DNA of 64,000 nucleotides from Niebla homalea (lineage: Eukaryota; Ascomycota; Lecanoromycetes; Lecanorales; Ramalinaceae): NCBI GenBank assembly GCA_019925105.1, contig JAHGAU010000040.1, positions 310,001-374,000 of the forward strand, given 5' to 3'. The notes under the pieces are model-generated. The model saw only the letters and a list, made by a program, of their open reading frames with translations, had not been told where the DNA came from and ran no database searches. This document shows, in pieces, positions 1-9,182 of the stretch. The position numbers and the translations under genes were made by a program. Position 1 is the first letter of the stretch. The number at the start of each line of letters is the position of its first letter.

Positions 1-846
1 TGGGAATGGTTGAGGACGGGGAAGACGTTGAAAGGAAGGAAGGAATGTAATGTCAGCAGGGAAGACTTCTTGATGATGGGACTTCTTCCTTCTTTTTCCC
101 CCATGGGCGCAGTATCGCTGAGGGAGATGGTGGGAAGAATGCGAGAGAGACATACTCTCGAATTCGATTGTATCGACATCGGCCACCTTAACATCCGGGG
201 GAGCCGACCAGAACTTGGAGCCGTTGTCATCGCCCATGCCCTCGCAGCTGTCGGGCGGTTGTGCCGTAGCCAGCAACTCTGCGACATCCTGGCACACACC
301 ACCAAAACCCTCAGTCCCCAGGGTACTGTTGTTGGCCATTTCTGTCACCATTTTGACGAGGTCGGCAAAGCAAGGACCTTTGGCAGAAGTTTGAGCCAGG
401 TCGCACGTGGTCGTGTCTCCTGAGACTGATGGCCCTATGGACGGCTGAGAAACTTTGAGGGGAAGGCCGTTAAAGGAGAGAAGGCAGGGTGTGAAGGGTA
501 AGGTTTGGGACGTGTAATCGACCGCCTTGTCGACACTCATCCAGACGCGGCGATCGAAGGTGAAAGGGGGCGTGAAGCTGTCGACATCTGGAGCATTGAG
601 TGTGACTGTGAAGGCGACGGTGTAATTGTGCGGTGCAGGACCGCGCGAACCGTAATCGATGATACCGAAGGATGGAGTGGTCCTGCTGGCGTTTGTGCTC
701 GTGAGTTGGGAGAGGCATTCAGTATTTGTGACATTTTCATTGAGAGTGAATACTGGCAAAGCTGGGGGAAGTTTGTGAGGTGAATTGGTAGAATCAGCAA
801 TGATGAGCAGCGCGAGGAGCGAAATGGGAAAGAGCAGAGTGAGCAT
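1..846 (-). CDS. Predicted secreted protein, C-terminus cut by window edge
   Basis: On the minus strand an open frame begins at ATG 846 and runs without a stop to the window edge. The first ~19 residues (MLTLLFPISLLALLIIADS) form a typical hydrophobic signal peptide. The mature part has several Asn-X-Ser/Thr sites and Cys residues spread through it, as expected of an extracellular fungal protein. I do not recognise a family. A good donor (GTATGT, starting at 155 on the minus strand) suggests that the first exon ends at 156 and that the rest of the visible frame may be intron; no acceptor is obvious before the edge. A TATA box lies about 100 bp upstream. No in-frame ATG lies between the upstream stop and 846, which fixes the start. 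The gene is real with fair confidence; its function is unknown. Confidence 0.6.
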   Translation of the reverse strand, partial: MLTLLFPISLLALLIIADSTNSPHKLPPALPVFTLNENVTNTECLSQLTSTNASRTTPSFGIIDYGSRGPAPHNYTVAFTVTLNAPDVDSFTPPFTFDRRVWMSVDKAVDYTSQTLPFTPCLLSFNGLPLKVSQPSIGPSVSGDTTTCDLAQTSAKGPCFADLVKMVTEMANNSTLGTEGFGGVCQDVAELLATAQPPDSCEGMGDDNGSKFWSAPPDVKVADVDTIEFESMSLSHSSHHLPQRYCAHGGKRRKKSHHQEVFPADITFLPSFQRLPRPQPFP

Positions 847-1454
847 GATGAGCAAAAGGATGAGCAATTGTGATGTCAGTAGTGAGAGCAGTGAGAGCAG
901 TGCTGGTAGAGGGTCAGACCTCCCCTGTGGAGGATTGAGCGCACTTTATATCCCTCCGCCATGGTCTGCAAAGGATGGAGCATGCAAGGCCGTCCATGGT
1001 GCCTTGCCCTCGCGGTAGCATCACAAAAATGAAAATCTCTGATACAGTAACCGCTGGACCGCTGGGGCTAAGATTCCTTCCATCCATCGTCTTGCAGCTG
1101 AGCATGAAATGGCCATGATAGCATGTTTCAGGATTGACTATGAGGGTTGGTGCTGGGAAAGCAAGAAGCGAGGAGCTGCAATTCGTCGGCCTCTACACAA
1201 AAGTCGGCGTGAAGATCAATGAGTGATATGAAGTTGAAGAGGAAAGAAAGTCAACCAAAGTTTGAAGGAATATAAATGCCAAGACCCCGCACTATGACGC
1301 ACAAGCACGCGTGATTGCCCACCACGTGGATTCCCCACATAAATTACTTTGACATCTTCATCCACCATGATCCTACGACAAACAAACCCTTTTCTTTTTG
1401 GACATTCATCAGAGACTTTTTTGGCCCAGTCATACACGGAGCATCATCATCGCC
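847..1454. other. Intergenic, divergent promoter region
   Basis: This spacer separates two divergently transcribed genes. Apart from the TATA box at 945-950 I see no coding or RNA gene in it. Confidence 0.4.
945..950 (-). promoter_or_regulatory. TATA box of the secreted-protein gene
   Basis: The minus strand reads GATATAAAG here, about 100 bp upstream of the ATG at 846. The spacing is normal for a fungal core promoter with a short leader. Confidence 0.4.
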
Positions 1455-2047
1455 ATGTCGGAATCCAACGATTCCCAACCCAAAGAAGAGCAACAGCAGC
1501 AGCCTAAACAACAAGGTACGCCTCCACCCCCGCCTCCCCCCCCCCCCTTTTTCCTTCCCACTCCTCTTCCCCCCTCTCTTTGCCATCACCTTAGCTAACA
1601 ACCAACCCCTCTTCCCCCATCACAGGACAACCATGGTACTCCGCCCCGGCCACCTACGGCAACAAAGCCGGCGACGCCATCTCCTCCACCCTCGGCAAAG
1701 TCGGCCAGCCCGTCGGCAAGGGCATCAGCTATGGCACCGCGCCCGTGGGCAACGTGGTCGATAGCCTGGTGGGGGGCGTGATGAGGAGTGGGGAACTGGC
1801 CAACGATGCGCCCCAACACGGTGAGCAGGTGGAGAAGAAAATAGGGGAGAAAGTGGGGGAGGGACGGAATGCGTTGGGGGAGGCGGTGGGGCAGGGGCAG
1901 GAGGGGCAGGTGGCGACGAGGAAGGGGGAGGAAGAGGGGAGGGAGGCGGTGAGGAGGGGGGAGGAGATGGTGGATAGGCGGGAGGGGGGAGAGGGAGGGG
2001 AGGCGGAGGGGCAGGGGAAGATCGAGATGAGGGATCAAGGGGAGTGA
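1455..2047 (+). CDS. Small hydrophilic Gly/Glu-rich protein
   Basis: This is a two-exon gene: exon 1 is 1455-1515, the intron 1516-1625 (GTACGC donor, GCTAAC branch site, CACAG acceptor), exon 2 1626-2047, giving about 160 residues. The N-terminus is Gln-rich (MSESNDSQPKEEQQQQ). The middle carries a Gly/Val/Pro-rich stretch (GDAISSTLGKVGQPVGKGIS), a pattern common in small fungal proteins of unknown function. The C-terminal half is a run of Glu, Gly and Arg encoded by very G-rich DNA and is probably disordered. There is no signal peptide or membrane segment. The intron opens with a C-rich tract. The splice is supported by the frame closing exactly and by the Trp-Tyr-Ser-Ala continuation after it. 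The function is not recognised. Confidence 0.65.
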
Positions 2048-2726
2048 GAGAGGCAGCACGAGATACCCAGATCATGCGAAGTTTTTTGGAACGTCAGAGG
2101 TCAAAGATAGCGTGTGCGTGGCAACTTCCATGCCAAACACTGATTTGACAAGCTTTTATACATATGCTCGAGCTATGCGAGTGATGGCCATCTTGCGATG
2201 CTCGTTTTTGATGATCAGTCTGGCCAGCGAAAGATGCTGGTCGACCCGACTCTGATGGACGAGGCCGAAAGTGTCCATTCAACCGACTCTTGAAGCGTGA
2301 TGGCCACTCAATGGCCATCAAGGGCTCTTATCCTTCCAATCGACGCCCCCTTATTTCTGCGCGCCGCAATTATCTTGTATCTTTAGAGCCAGACCATGCT
2401 GTACCCAGCCGGCCGTGCCTTGCGCAACTCTCATCTAGGGACTCCGGACGGCCTTGTTCTGCTCGCCGCTGCGTTCGTGAGTGAGCATTTTCTCACGGCC
2501 AGACCTTCTCCAAATATCTGCTGGAATCCTCGACGCCTTTAATAGCTCCTTGTCGAACATGCCACTATCGGCACATTCAGTCTGCTGTGACCGGGATGCT
2601 CTTTCCTGCTCGGCCATTGCCACTTTTGCTATCTATAGACTCTTCCCTTACCGCATTGTTAGCTGTGACAGGCGAGTCGCGCCTTGATCCGTATGCCACC
2701 ACCACCATAATGTCAACGAGCTTGGA
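2048..2726. other. Intergenic, no gene seen
   Basis: Only short overlapping frames without coding character are present on both strands. I see no RNA gene or repeat. Confidence 0.35.
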
Positions 2727-4152
2727 TTACCTGATCGGACGAGGACCAAACATTTGATCCGGGCTTTGGAGGTACACGAGATTTTGGCTGCAGTCCTGGT
2801 CGAGGCAGCTTTGCAGATGGGCTATTCGGGCTGTGCATCTGTCTTTCTGGTGGTGAAGCTTTCGCTGTATGATCTTTCCCACTGGTTCGTTTGATGTACA
2901 AAGCTTGGCCGGATTCTTTGAGCCATCAGAATCCCCTTGCCCGGAATTAGCCGGGGCCTTGGACTCGGTGATCCTGTCAGAAGGTTGGAATCCCTTGTGG
3001 TTCGAGCTGGTCGGCTTCTCTCCCGTAGAAGACTGAAACCGATTGGCATTCTGTGAGATGTTTGAGGTACCTTGATGGGAAGATGGAGCAAGATTGTTTG
3101 AGCCTCCGGGAGCCGTTTTCGGTGCCAGAGACGGAGCTTGAGGCGCTGTATATAAGGAATTGGCCATGTCTTGTTCAGGCCTCAACGACTTCCGGTGCAT
3201 AGAAAGTAGAGCTGAGATAGACAACCCGGCACCTAGTATACGTGAGGCTATGTCGAGTACAGTCGTTGCTGAAGGTAAACTTGAGGGCATCTTGGATTCT
3301 GGGACATCGATGGAAGGTAGATCTGTGTCGCTGGTCTTTCCTTGGGAATCGGCATCATCACCTGGCTTAAGCGAGTTTCCACTTGTGAGACAAGTACATT
3401 GCTTCCTTTCATTATTGAGTGCGAAATCTGTTGCATTTGGCTTATTAGGGATACTGTCAGGTGGCTTCTCCAGGTTCCGCAACTGCGACGCATGCCTTGC
3501 GTTTTCCTCTTCCACCAGGCGTTTTAGGGAAGTCATATCCTTCGTCAAGTCATGACTGTGAGTCGACTGCGCTCGGTCTCCAAGCGAAACCGATGACCTG
3601 AACGGTCAGCCATGGTTTTTGGGGGGCAGCCCGGCCTGGCCAGAACTTAAAACACCTGCGTCAACAGCAGCATATTAATGGTTGACGCGTGATTCGTCAA
3701 GGTAGCTCTCAGCTCCTTGACGTCTTCCTCCAGCGCAAGATTGAACTGTATCCGTCTTCCGACTCCCCGAAACCGCTTCTCTTTGGCATCCCAAGTGCCC
3801 AAGGCTTTGTCATATTTTTGAATCTTTGATAGGAAGTCTTCGAGGGGTCGCTTGCAAGCAGAGGCTGTGGCTCGGATCGCTTCTAGATGTACCAGCTCTT
3901 GTGCTCCCGGCCGAATTGTGTTGATGCAGGAGAGGGCACGGCTGAGCGCCTCGAGTTCGATGAGGAGATTTTGGTATTTGGGAACTGCCTCGCCGTTCTA
4001 TCCTTGTCATTAACCTTTGACCAGAGAATCTCACGATCTTGCGCAAAGACCTTGTAGAAGGGTCTCATCTCTTTGAGTTCCTTGAAGGCCTTGCCAGCGA
4101 GCTTAGCGACGACAAGGAAGTCGGCCACACCAACGCCAGGAGCAAAGGGCAT
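2727..4152 (-). CDS. Protein with STAND/NACHT-associated fungal N-terminal-like domain
   Basis: Minus-strand gene with exons 4035-4152, 3656-3984 and 2727-3539; introns 3985-4034 (50 nt, GTGAGA...GCAG) and 3540-3655 (GTGTTT...GAAG). It encodes 419 residues. The N-terminus (MPFAPGVGVADFLVVAKLAG) followed by an amphipathic helix, then KYQNLLIELEALSRAL and further helices, resembles the all-helical domain that precedes NACHT/ankyrin regions in fungal STAND immune-like receptors. Residues ~150-419 are Ser/Pro/Asn-rich and probably disordered, with one short hydrophobic segment (VLDIASRILGAGLSISALLS). No nucleotide-binding domain follows, so this is either a stand-alone N-domain protein or a truncated receptor. 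The 50-nt intron restores the family-like frame. The second acceptor is AAG, so that boundary is less certain. Confidence 0.5.
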
Positions 4153-4685
4153 GTTGACAAAGACTTGAAGAAAGGAAGTATGCTGGTCACTCGTGGCTGT
4201 GCTCCAGGCACTTTTCAGCCTTGTCCAATCCACCAATGCAGCGTCATCATGCAGGTAAGGAGGACGGGAAGTGGCCCGTGAATCAATAGGCTGTTTCGAC
4301 AGACTCGACCCAATTCATCAATAGGCCCCGTCAAGAAAGGTGCTGCTTATGCCCTAATCCCATGCTGAAATTGGTGTACCTTGATGGTCTCAGCTTTCAC
4401 CTACGAGCCATGGTATTGGCTCCAAGACCTCGAAACATCTTCAGCATACATCGTAGTAAAATGTGGAATGTAACCTCGTCGATGACTTCTGCGGCCACAA
4501 GGGGACATAAACCTGAGAGAAGCGTCGGCAGCTGGATGACTCTGTGAAACATCAGATGCAAGTGCGTTTCACCGTGGCAGAAGTTCGACATGAGGTCTTG
4601 AGCATGCATTTGTCCAGCTCTACGTGATGTCATATGACCAAGCTCTTCAACAGGAGAACTATCCCTAACAGTTTGCTTGCCTGCC
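4153..4685. other. Intergenic, no gene seen
   Basis: Short frames only, none with coding character. This presumably holds the promoter of the STAND-like gene and the 3' region of the membrane-protein gene. Confidence 0.35.
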
Positions 4686-5947
4686 TTATGTTTTCTTCCC
4701 CTCCTCACGTATCCCAGATGCATTCCATGCCCTCTTTTCCCCCCTCAAGCTCCTCTTAACCCACCCATACGTCAAGCCCGCCCACAGTATGGCCCACACG
4801 GGAGGCACACCCCACCCGATCCCATATGACACCTCTTGCGGTATTGCTTCCAAGCCCACGACCACTAATGTTCCAACTCCGATCAGGATCGCCGGCACAC
4901 CCCAAAACAGATCCATTTGAGCCAGCAGCTGCCTGAATTGTGGGGACGCAGTATATCGCGCATCCACGGCAGTACGCCAACGCGGACCGAGACCGGTATC
5001 CACACTCAAAACGTCTTCGAGGATGGTATAGGTCAGGGGACGGAGGGGCCCGCGCGGTAATGATGCTGGTCGATCGGAAGACGTGGGACCTGGCTGCGAG
5101 GAGATTCGGAATGGAGGTGGGCGATGGGTGTGGTGATAGAAAGCGAAGACGCAGAAGAGGAGGCCGTAGAGGATGATGAAGGTTGCGGTTGGGGTAGCGC
5201 AGAGACGGAGGAAGGGTTGGGAGGGGGAGGACCCGATGATGAGTTCAATCTGTACGGACATTAGTTGAGTAGAGGCCGATTTGACAATGGCGGATCTACC
5301 AGGCCAATAGAGTAACCAATAGTATAGCTAAAGTGGAAGAAGTCGAATTTGTAGTACCAGCCTGTATACCACCTCTTCTTCTTGCCTACTTGCCTGCCGT
5401 TGTCGTTTGTTGGTGTTGATCCTTCTGGACTTCGAGTCGCTACGTCTCCATGTTCCAAGCCCGTGCCAATCCCTTCGATCCTCACGCTATTGGCGTGTCT
5501 GTCGTGGTTCAAGCCCAGAGGCCTCAAATCTGGCCGTCGCCATAACATCCAGCCTCGATAAGCCCACTCGGCACCGCTGATCAGGCCAAAGACGCCGGTG
5601 GTGATGGCAAAGAGATACGCCGGATCAAGGCGCGGATGAGTGCCGTACCAGAGAGCATAGAAGAGGGCGAGGGGCATAATGAAGGCGTCGAAAGCGAGGA
5701 GGGTCCATATTATGGTGATGGAGAGCTTGTGATGGGAAGGATCATAAGGGAGCACTGGCAGGATGGTTGATGGTCTAGAGTGGAATTCCGGTCGATTCAG
5801 GGTTCCCGCTGAAGGTTTAGAAGAATGAGAGGAGGTTGAAGAGGAAGAGGGTATTGATGATGGGTGCTGCTCAGCCAAGGAGTCGGAAGGGTGCGAGGGA
5901 AGAGGGGACGACGACAAGGACAAAAGTTCATGTGACGGCGATGCCAT
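4686..5947 (-). CDS. Multipass integral membrane protein, unknown function
   Basis: There are two exons, 5300-5947 and 4686-5249, joined across a 50-nt intron (5250-5299, GTAGAT donor, CTAAT branch site, TACAG acceptor). The product has 403 residues. After a Ser/Pro-rich cytosolic N-terminus of ~100 residues there are about six hydrophobic helices, for example ITIIWTLLAFDAFIMPLALF, a segment around SYTIGYSIGLIELIIG that spans the splice, FIILYGLLFCVFAF and ILIGVGTLVVVGL. A Pro/Arg-rich loop separates the helix groups. I chose the second Met (MASPSHELL) because the frame upstream of it looks non-coding; an upstream Met 27 codons earlier is possible. I do not recognise a named family. It is probably a plasma-membrane or endomembrane protein unrelated to the clusters. 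Confidence 0.6.
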
Positions 5948-6109
5948 TGTGTTTCGTTTGATGGAAACATGGTAGAGGAAATCATCCTCAGCGTAGGAAA
6001 ATGAGGAAAATGTAGGGACAGTCGACACAAGAAGGACCCTTCGGAAGCTCGCGGTTTCATGATCTCACTATTGCTGCCGTAGCAATTGCTGACGTCAATA
6101 ATCATTGGG

Positions 6110-6222
6110 TGGCCTCGTCGCTTTGAAAACTTTGTGAAATCTTGGCGGATAAACTTGCAATGTTTCCGGTGAGGAGCCAAATCCAGAATTTCCGATTGGT
6201 CGGCACGACTTGCTGAAATCAA
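6110..6222 (+). repeat. Direct repeat copy A (~111 bp)
   Basis: This stretch matches 7803-7913 in the same orientation with scattered substitutions and single-base indels. The two copies flank the basic-protein gene at 6751-7743. I see no coding role. Confidence 0.75.
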
Positions 6223-6414
6223 CATAAAGATACGCAACCTTGATAGCGTAAAGAAATCGAGGGATCTCTGCTTCGGTAATATAAACGCTGATTGCGCCGT
6301 TCTTCTCGGTATATCGCAAGGTTCGCAATTCATTGTGATGGGGGAGTCGGTAGGATTTAGCAGCTTGTCGCAAATATTGTTTGCCATTCCTAGTGAGTTC
6401 ATTCTCATTCAATG

Positions 6415-6565
6415 CGGCTCGCGTGAGCGCAGTAGGGTTTGAGTAGACCTTCCACGTCTATTGAGCACAGCACAATGCGAAGAGCGACAAGCAAGCGACC
6501 TGCCATGCCAGACCGGCCAATTGTACGTTGTCGCCTTCCGTCAGACTTGTGTTGTTCTGCGCCGC
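6415..6565 (-). pseudogene. Decayed partial copy of the RTA1-like gene (exon 4 fragment)
   Basis: The minus strand of this segment aligns without gaps over ~150 bp to 19273-19422, inside exon 4 of the RTA1-like gene. I count 12 differences. Eight of them are C-to-T or G-to-A relative to the 19-kb gene. In the reading frame of the parent the copy has a TAG where the gene has TAC, so it is not functional. No flanking exons or introns of the parent are present. The divergence direction is inferred; the parent could be another genomic paralogue. Confidence 0.8.
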
Positions 6566-6750
6566 CTCGTTTTGGATGACGAAGACGGCAGGAACGTGCC
6601 TTCCATTTTCTGCTTTCTTGCCAGGCCAATTTTGATGTATAGCCTTCCGCCCGAGAAAATGCTCCCGTCTCCATCTTCATTCACTCGCCACTTAAGCAGC
6701 CGTTTCGTCCCACCATCCATTTCGTCCCACCATCCATTTCTCACTCAACA

Positions 6751-7743
6751 ATGGCTTTCATCTATCGATTCATAGCCAACACTGGCATCTCAATCCTTAA
6801 CGCGGTGGGACTGTACACGACGAATCAGATGCAAGACTCAGCGAACAAGTTCCTGCAAAGAGTAGACCCTCTGGTCGCCAACGCACCTCCCGTAAGAGCT
6901 AGGGGTAAGAGGATCCGTCCAAAGAAGTCCGGCAAGAAGCGGATGAAAGCGATGGGCACCAATGCTCCAGGAAAGAACCAGAACATACCATCGCATTGGA
7001 AGACTGGTGCAAAGAGGAAGAGAAGCGACCAATCCTTGGGTTTGGAGAAAGAGCAGTCAAGAAAGAAGCGTCAATCGGTTCAGCAGCCCGCCATGGGTCA
7101 GACCGAGACCAGAGATGACTCCAATTCTCCAGAAAAGAACCAGGACACACCATCGTATTCGAAGACTGGTGCAAAGAGGGAGAGAAGCGGCCAATCCTTG
7201 GGTTTGGGGAAAGAGCAGTCAAGAAAGAAGCGTCAATCGGTTCAGCAGCCCGCCATGGGTCAGACCGAGACCAGAGATGACTCTAATTCTCCAGCTGAGC
7301 TCACCGCTGAGAATCCCAACAACCGTCGTTTGCGTCACGGCTCCATTGACACCGCCTTCGACAGTGGAAAAGGGTCTCCAATTTCTGTTGCTGACAATGA
7401 AGAATCGCCGAGCAGATACCTGGCAGACTCGGATGGCGAGTTGCCTGTCACTTCTATTGGCAAGACCTGTGAAGACAATGATCATGACTTCAACGACGAG
7501 GACGCGGATTACGTCGACCAAGATCCTGAAGATTCTGACCATGCAGAATCCCATAGACGCGCTCGCAAGGGAAAGTCGAGACTTGCGACCTGTGCTCTCC
7601 AGCTTCCACCTCCATCAAAGCCCCATCCAATGTACGACCCGATCTGTGGCAAGTGGCATGGATCAGCCGAGGCTGTGAAAAATCATGTAACCTCGTATGA
7701 CCTTTCTATGATTATAGACCCGGCAACTGCTGATTTGACTTAG
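6751..7743 (+). CDS. Basic/acidic low-complexity nuclear-type protein
   Basis: This is an uninterrupted 330-residue frame. Residues 1-45 are moderately hydrophobic (MAFIYRFIANTGISILNAVG). Then comes a very basic stretch (GKRIRPKKSGKKRMK) with nuclear-localisation-like Lys/Arg clusters, followed by two nearly identical 54-residue repeats rich in Lys, Arg, Gln and Ser. The C-terminal third is acidic (a DEDADYVDQDPEDSD-like run) and then ends in an ordinary-looking segment with Trp and His. I do not recognise a family. The Kozak context (CAACAATGG) and pyrimidine-rich leader support the start. The gene sits between ~111-bp direct repeats and next to the decayed RTA1 fragment, so it may belong to a rearranged or lineage-specific segment. 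Confidence 0.55.
   Translation: MAFIYRFIANTGISILNAVGLYTTNQMQDSANKFLQRVDPLVANAPPVRARGKRIRPKKSGKKRMKAMGTNAPGKNQNIPSHWKTGAKRKRSDQSLGLEKEQSRKKRQSVQQPAMGQTETRDDSNSPEKNQDTPSYSKTGAKRERSGQSLGLGKEQSRKKRQSVQQPAMGQTETRDDSNSPAELTAENPNNRRLRHGSIDTAFDSGKGSPISVADNEESPSRYLADSDGELPVTSIGKTCEDNDHDFNDEDADYVDQDPEDSDHAESHRRARKGKSRLATCALQLPPPSKPHPMYDPICGKWHGSAEAVKNHVTSYDLSMIIDPATADLT
6972..7295 (+). repeat. 162-bp tandem duplication inside a coding region
   Basis: The segments 6972-7133 and 7134-7295 are nearly identical and in frame, giving two copies of a 54-residue unit. Both keep the SRKKRQSVQQPAMGQTETRD block unchanged at the protein level. Confidence 0.9.
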
Positions 7744-7802
7744 ATACCACATCGGACCTTTCGCAGCAGGTTGATGACCATTGGCTATTCGACAGCTCAG
7801 AC

Positions 7803-7913
7803 ATGGCCGCGTGGCTTTGAAACTTTGTGAAATCTTGGCGGATAACTTTACAATGTTGCCGGTAAGAAGCCAATTCAGAATTTGCGATTGGTCGGCACGA
7901 CGTGCTGAATCAA
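7803..7913 (+). repeat. Direct repeat copy B (~111 bp)
   Basis: Second copy of the repeat at 6110-6222, in the same orientation, starting 60 bp after the stop codon of the basic-protein gene. Confidence 0.75.
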
Positions 7914-8807
7914 AGCGTTCCAGATGAGCATGAGATACCGCAGTCAGACTCAGATGTTATTCCCTTGCAGATGATTTTGTTGCAGGTAGATTTAGTTTCA
8001 CGTGGCTGCGTTTCCAAATTTCGCCAAAGCGTTCAATTTGAAATGAAAAGGCCCGAGTTGATCGTAGTCCCTTAACCTCTCCAAGCTTAAGCTTTCTTAT
8101 AACCAGTTGTCTTCCACCCGAATTATAGCGACGAGCATTTCGATCCCTTAACAACTTTCGCCACGACTTCACCCTTCGCAGTGTTATCTTCGTGTTGAGT
8201 TCTCTGGTCTATTGCTGTACAATCCAGGCTATCGCTATTGCCACGGGGGTTTGCGTGCGTCTGATTAAGGGCACTAAAATCGATTGGGTGAAGGAGTGAA
8301 AGGGCCTAAAAGTCTTATATACCCTGTTACTGAAAGAGTAAACTCTTAATAATGTTCTCAAAAAGTCACAGTACTAAATCGGACAAGTATTCTGGTCATC
8401 GAGAAGAATCATACCAGATCCCATCCCGAGGGCAAAGCTGCTTTCTGCGTATGTAAGAACTGTGGGTATTTCCAGCGCCAGAGACGTTGTAGAACTGAAG
8501 AGCATAAGCAGTGGTGGAGCACGAAGGCACTGTCGAAACCAAAAACTGCGTTGTAACTGTTATGATGGTTCAACACATATACGTGGAATGAGATTAACTG
8601 AGTTTCAAGGCAGGTTCAATGCTAGGGTGCTACTGAAGTAGTAGAGGATGTATGAGGCCTACAAAACTCATCAGTGAGTAAGTAAGATCCATACCGCTAT
8701 ACCACAGTTTACACTGCAGTATACCCAGCTAGCACCGCGTGGAGGCGGACCTCTTTACCAGCCAAGCCTCGAAGAGGCCGAGAGCAAACTCCTTTATTCA
8801 GTGGTCA
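7914..8807. other. Intergenic, no gene seen
   Basis: No convincing reading frame or RNA gene. The composition looks like decayed sequence between the direct repeat and the minisatellite. Confidence 0.35.
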
Positions 8808-9182
8808 CCGAGCGTAAGCGTTTAGGGCAGGCCTATTGCGTTTAATCTCTCTCTCTCTCTCTGATGGAAGCCGAGCGTAAGCGTTTAAGACAGGCCCATT
8901 GCGTTTAATATCTCTCTTTCTTTATAATGGAAGTTGAGTATAGGTATTCAAGGCGGGCCCATTGCATTCAATATCTCTCTCTTTCTGAGATGGAAGTTAA
9001 GTGCAGGTGTTCGAGGTAGGCCCATTGCGTTCAATATCTCTCTTTTTCTGAGATGGAAGTTAAGTGTAGGTGTTCGAGGTAGGCCCATTGCGTTCAATAT
9101 CTCTCTCTCTTTCTGATGGAAGCCGAGCGTAGGCGTTCAAGGCAGGCCCATTGCGTTCAATGTCTCTCTCTCTCTCTGATGG
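8808..9182 (+). repeat. ~62-bp minisatellite, six copies
   Basis: Six head-to-tail units of 61-63 bp. Each contains a conserved block around GCCCATTGCGTTCAATATC, then a CT-rich run of variable length, then a GATGGAAG(C/T) segment. Unit starts fall near 8808, 8871, 8933, 8995, 9057 and 9119. The last unit overlaps the 3' end of the gene at 9157-10392 and supplies its final Arg-Glu-Arg-Glu codons. Confidence 0.85.

Noticed and set aside
10..423. Plus-strand open frame at the left edge
   Set aside because: It is antisense to the secreted-protein frame on the minus strand, which has a signal peptide, N-glycosylation sites and a TATA box.
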